Below, in pieces: positions 59,711 to 64,000 of a DNA stretch of 64,000 bases; the stretch's first letter is position 1; each line of letters starts with the position of its first letter. This DNA is from Pholiota molesta (lineage: Eukaryota; Basidiomycota; Agaricomycetes; Agaricales; Strophariaceae). Both the position numbers and the translations under genes were made by a program. Location: the NCBI GenBank assembly GCA_014925825.1, contig JACGCK010000127.1, positions 1-64,000 on the forward strand, in the 5' to 3' direction. Below the pieces are notes generated by a model that saw nothing but the letters and a program-made list of their open reading frames with translations, did not search any database and was not told the DNA's origin.

Positions 59711-60919
59711 CCTTGAACCTGAGAGCGTTCGACATCGTTCTAAAAATTTCTCTCCATGCTGGGAAGCCAGGTTATTGAAGCCCCGCTCGGCATGCCTATA
59801 TACATCCGTCCTTGGATGTGTTTAAATGCGCTCTCGCCCAGATACTTCACGTATCGCCTAAAGCAATGGGAACTAGTGTAACAGCTTCTCGCACATAACT
59901 AGCCGCTGACATTCGCTCTAAAGGACGTGCGTTCATGGATGCAGCCATCTGGGAACCAGATTCGTCTATCAAAGTAAAGTGACCTACTTATGAAGGATCA
60001 AAGAGCTAATAGAAGCGATAGAAACAATTTTATGGCGCAGATCCTCCTAACGCTATCCCCCTTCATAAAAAGACGACAAAACTATATAAACCATAAAAAT
60101 TTCAAACAACATCAGAGTAAGACCGCTGAGCTAACCTTTACATCTGGGACGCAGATAAGCGCTCATATGAGATAACAGGAATGCGCAATACCGCCTCCAT
60201 ATATAGTGAGTCTCAGATGTGTTGGGATGAGCGCTGTATAATGAGTAATTACGCGGGATCACAACGCCCCATTGATATAATTTAAAGTATAGCTAAACAT
60301 AGTAGCCAGGTGAAAACTGAGGACTAAGTACAGGCAATGGGTACCCGATATAGACTCACATCGTTGCCCAATCCGTGGCCGCGACGTCGCGTTGGGCTTT
60401 CGTTAGGCTAACTACGACGATGAGTGCCTCAGAGCCTGACTCGGCACCAACGACTCGGTGGAAATGAGTCTTAAAATGATCAATGTTGCAATACTATTCT
60501 CCAACGCTGCGCGTCAACGGTCCAACAAAGCTGCCTACGACGACGACGACATAGCCGCGACGAACACTGCGCCTGTGGCCTGCGAGCATATATCCGGGCG
60601 CAGCGTAAAAGTACTCAGTATTGGATAGTCGCACCTTGTATACCAGTAGCCCCGCGGGCACACGCGGTGCGCACGCTGGAGACGACGGGACGGCGCTACT
60701 GAGTACTGCATCCGCGCACGCGCGAGATAACGGGGGGCCTGAATCGGTCGCCAACCACCAGAGCGCCGCTGCACCTCCACGAATACGGATAGGGTCCTCA
60801 GTCAAGCCATGATGAGAGAACGGTCTACCAGCTCGACCCGTCAGCGGTATCTGGAGACCAAAAAACCGAGCACGCACATCCGATGGGCGCGGACGACAGA
60901 GAAGAGGGGCAGAACATTG
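59711..60919. other. intergenic
   Basis: No supported gene. 60105-60190 resembles 45800-45900 (AACAACATCAGA...GACATCTGGG/CATCTGGGACGCAG). An Ala/Arg/Val-rich minus frame at 60494-60877 has no recognisable feature. Confidence 0.4.
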
Positions 60920-62230
60920 TCTGAATTGAGTTTAGAAACCATTCGCATGCAGAATAACGCAGCGTTCACCTGGGTCAATACAGACATCGAGGCACCGCTT
61001 CAACAACGAGAGACAGAGCAACAGAGAGGAAGGAAGAAAAAAAGAAAAAAAAATGTAAAAAAGCAGCGAAATGCCGCACCAGTGCTCAATATCCCCGTCA
61101 ACGCATACAAATCTAAGAGAGGGCGTTGCACGGCATTTATCTAGATCTCGCCATCGACGGCAGGCTAAGAACGTCGCCAGCCGCACACATCGGCGCAGTC
61201 AAGCAATGAAGTACAATGCAAGACGCGAAAATGCGTAGATCAATGACTCTGCCACGCATGCCCTCTCTGTCTCTGGGCCGGCGCACAGGCAATAGCGGAG
61301 CAGGGCGGAATGAATAGGCCGCGTAAACATAAAAAAAAGGGAGCAGGAGGCACACACCATCGTTGCGCGCTCCGTCGTAAGAGAGGATCATCACAAGTTT
61401 TTTCTGGACAAGCAGCCCAGCAGCAGGCGCATGATCGACAGCGATCGCGGCGTGCAGTGCAGGGCTATTCTCGCAGTGATCCCCTCTATGGACCAATCAT
61501 GCACGACGGCGCGGCCTAGACTTGCAGGACGGCAGACGACGGCGGCGGTACATACGTGATGGACACGGTTACGAGCGCCGCGGGATACAGCAGCACGAAC
61601 ACGGCATAGCAAACAAAAAGCGCAATAGGAACCAGGGCACCAGATGGGGACGCACGTTCTGCGCTGGTCCATGGTGGGCTCTGGGAAGCGATCGGCCATT
61701 GCGATGCCGGGGATTTGCATGATGTATGAATTGTGGAACGATGGGGGGTGGGGGGAACAACGCTGATAGGAGAGTGCGCACCTGCATAGCCGCCGACCGC
61801 CTCGGGATGCAGGCCGTCGTCTCTTCACCTTCAGGTTTCTACTCGCTGCTTGAGCATGGAAATTGATTATATGTCCATTGTTGCGTGGAAGTGGGGGAAT
61901 GTTCTTCTGTTTCAAACCGTCAGCGATCTTTATAGATAGAAAGATGCACGTCTGTTGTGGGGTTACCCTGGTCGATTACGATCTGAATTGGCCGTTGATG
62001 TCGATGAGATTCGGTGGGCGGCACCTGCGTCCTAGGGCCAGCTTTAGACGAGTTCAATCATCGCGCTGTTGTCAAGGCATGGGTCGGTGATAGGTGTATC
62101 AGGACATGTAGACTGGGGCTGCCAAAGGAGAATGAAGGAGATGGTAAGAAAACAGGTCCGTTCCAGCCCGCTCAACCCATTTTAAAACTCCGATTGAATA
62201 TCCTGGATCTCTCCGTTCACATCAAGTTCA
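60920..62230 (-). repeat. diverged copy of the unknown tandem module
   Basis: S1-type order again: TCTAAGAGAGGGCGTTG, AGATCTCGCCATCGACGGCAGG, CACATCGGCGCAGTCAAGCAA, GCCCTCTCTG and, at the end, TTTTAAAACTCCGATTGAAT, which also closes the copies at 52740 and 59580. Confidence 0.55.
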
Positions 62231-64000
62231 CATGCACAACCGTCCATCGTCCTCTCCGCTGTCCTCTATCGCATCCTCTCCGAGTCTGCTAAGGTCTGCT
62301 TTTGCCGCTGCGCCTATACCTCCCCGGACGTCTGCGGCTAACTGTGCTGCGCACCCGTGTCCATTCTCGGAGCACACATCGACAGCCCGCAACGAGCATC
62401 TCAAAGTGCGTGTGCGGGTGTCCGCTTTCTGCATCCCGTACCGCCGCTTTCCTATCTCCTGATGAATCGAAGGCGATTCGCCGTGCTGACACACCCACTT
62501 ACCTCTATTCAACCACCCCTGTCTAGACCCCCCGACTGCTCTCTCTGGTCACAATGAACAGTCAACGTTTCGAAACTCGTCATCGCTGGGCCCAAACGAG
62601 CAGCAGTCACAACCCAAGCGGTACGCCGTCGCGCAGGCAGCCCGAAAAGCATCGCGAGGGGCCTAGCTTGCACAACCCGGTCGCTGAAAACTGAACCCGC
62701 ACCACTCTCTGGCACACGGCGCATGCCCAAGCGAAGTCGAGCGCGCATGCGATGCGCGCCCAGCAACGAGCCGGCGCCGCGCCCTCGCAGCTGTAGCTTA
62801 TAGATACCGCCAGGATACAGCCACGGGTGCGCACGCTCAGCTTTCGCTTGTTTACTCACAATGTCCTAACATGATTGTACAGTTTCGCCGTGGTGAAATT
62901 CGGCAGGCTCGCCAAGCTCATGGACGAAGGCAAGCCGCCCGCATTTTCCCCGCATCCCGGCAGGTCCATGTTTGGTGGGCGTCCGCATCGTCGTCACATT
63001 TTAACTTCCTAGAGAGGACATCCACGGCCAATTCAAGTTATCGGATCCGATGTCGTGCGCCGTCTTGCGATAACCGCTTGAGCATTGTGCATTGTTGGGG
63101 CTGGTGGTTCTACTATTCCAGCGTCAACGACACGGATGCCAATTTGCTTGTTTTGCTGTGGGTCCTCTCGTGGAATGAATGAAAATTGGCGACGGCAGTC
63201 GATTTATATTATTAAGTAGTTCTGTTGTATCACCCATTGGCTCGCATCCATGCCTCGCATCATCTCCTTATATCCCGAATTCTAGAGGCATCGTTTCATT
63301 GCGGTTTCGCAATTTCTAACAGTAATTCATTGCGTACAACAACATTATCATGAATATTTTCCTCCATCCGCAGTATGGACTTGGTCTCTCTCCTTCTCGC
63401 ACATGGAAGCCATGAATATGTCTACCAACAGGCAAACAAGGAGGACGTGAACGTAATTAAAGCGCGTCAGCAAAAGAATGTGCGAGCACGGCACTCAGTA
63501 TCCTCCTGCTCTTGGATCGAGCCCCGCGTACGATGTACGGTACCGCGGGGTTTCTTTGCCAGTTTTCTGAGCCTCGGATATTTTACTGAGTTGCATGTGG
63601 CCGAAATGTACTTCTTGCAGTTAACACATCAAAATGTATTGTACGCCTACAAGGTTTTCCAAAAGATAATTGCCCTAACAGTATACTCTCATGAACATCT
63701 TGTCTGACTCCGCTTTTTTCAAATAACGCTTAAACGTGTAGAAATAACCTACGTACATCGACATACATACAGCAGTAATAATCAACGAAATGTCCTCTTC
63801 TTTCCACGTAGCGTTCGAGAACTTAATCTCTGACATGGGATTTTCCGCAGACAGCATGCTCGCTAAACTTAAAAATGTAATAATAAGTTTTGCGTCATTT
63901 TGTTAAAGATAATTGTTCCCCTAAGAAATTTAAAGTTAAAGGAGGCAGAACATCGTCTACCTTCGAATTTGGAAACCATTCGTATAACACGTACATAGTG
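62231..64000. other. right edge, no supported gene
   Basis: Short frames on both strands only. The last kilobase is AT-rich. A gene truncated by the right edge cannot be excluded. Confidence 0.4.

Noticed and set aside
62880..63000. Short stretch KFGRLAKLMDEGK considered as a relative of the micro-exon repeat
   Set aside because: Only the first three residues match the unit, there is no FQ ending, and no splice-site pattern surrounds it.

Overview
The window looks like nuclear DNA of a filamentous basidiomycete (Agaricomycetes, perhaps Polyporales). The evidence is dense GT-AG introns of about 50-70 nt, a KDZ transposase with a CxC2 cysteine cluster, a basidiomycete-type sesquiterpene synthase relic and multi-finger C2H2 genes. 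There are no bacterial-style operons. All gene models were spliced by eye from donor, acceptor and frame agreement; no database search was run.

Layout. 1-10.7 kb: a tentative 79-residue gene, a membrane-anchored pepsin-like aspartic protease (4476-7320) and a seven-finger C2H2 gene (8379-9450). 10.7-20.4 kb: a complete KDZ-type DNA transposon (10722-20364) with imperfect 26-bp terminal inverted repeats (TIRs), a perfect 10-bp target duplication, TTTAAAC-rich subterminal zones, a transposase gene, and two divergent cargo genes, one of them HMG-box-like. A 942-bp hAT-like non-autonomous element with a perfect 8-bp target duplication sits inside an intron of that cargo gene. 20.4-31.4 kb: an ASCC1/AKAP7-type 2H phosphoesterase (23843-25771), a deleted second copy of the C2H2 locus (26091-26330), a 2.3-kb element with about 400-bp TIRs (27140-29452), a GATA-finger gene (29554-30272) and an eight-cysteine secreted protein (31084-31348).

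31.4-64 kb is gene-poor and repeat-rich. It holds a frameshifted sesquiterpene synthase pseudogene (40963-42350). It also holds a secreted-protein gene whose centre is four consecutive 33-nt exons, each encoding one 11-residue amphipathic repeat (44118-45231). The remainder is diverged tandem and dispersed repeats: six units of an unknown module between about 45.8 and 62.2 kb, and at least five copies of a promoter-like cassette.

The genes do not form one pathway. The region reads as accessory DNA shaped by transposons and segmental duplication. The strongest candidates for something undescribed are the 33-nt micro-exon repeat gene, the fully delimited KDZ element with its nested intron insertion, and the unknown tandem module array.
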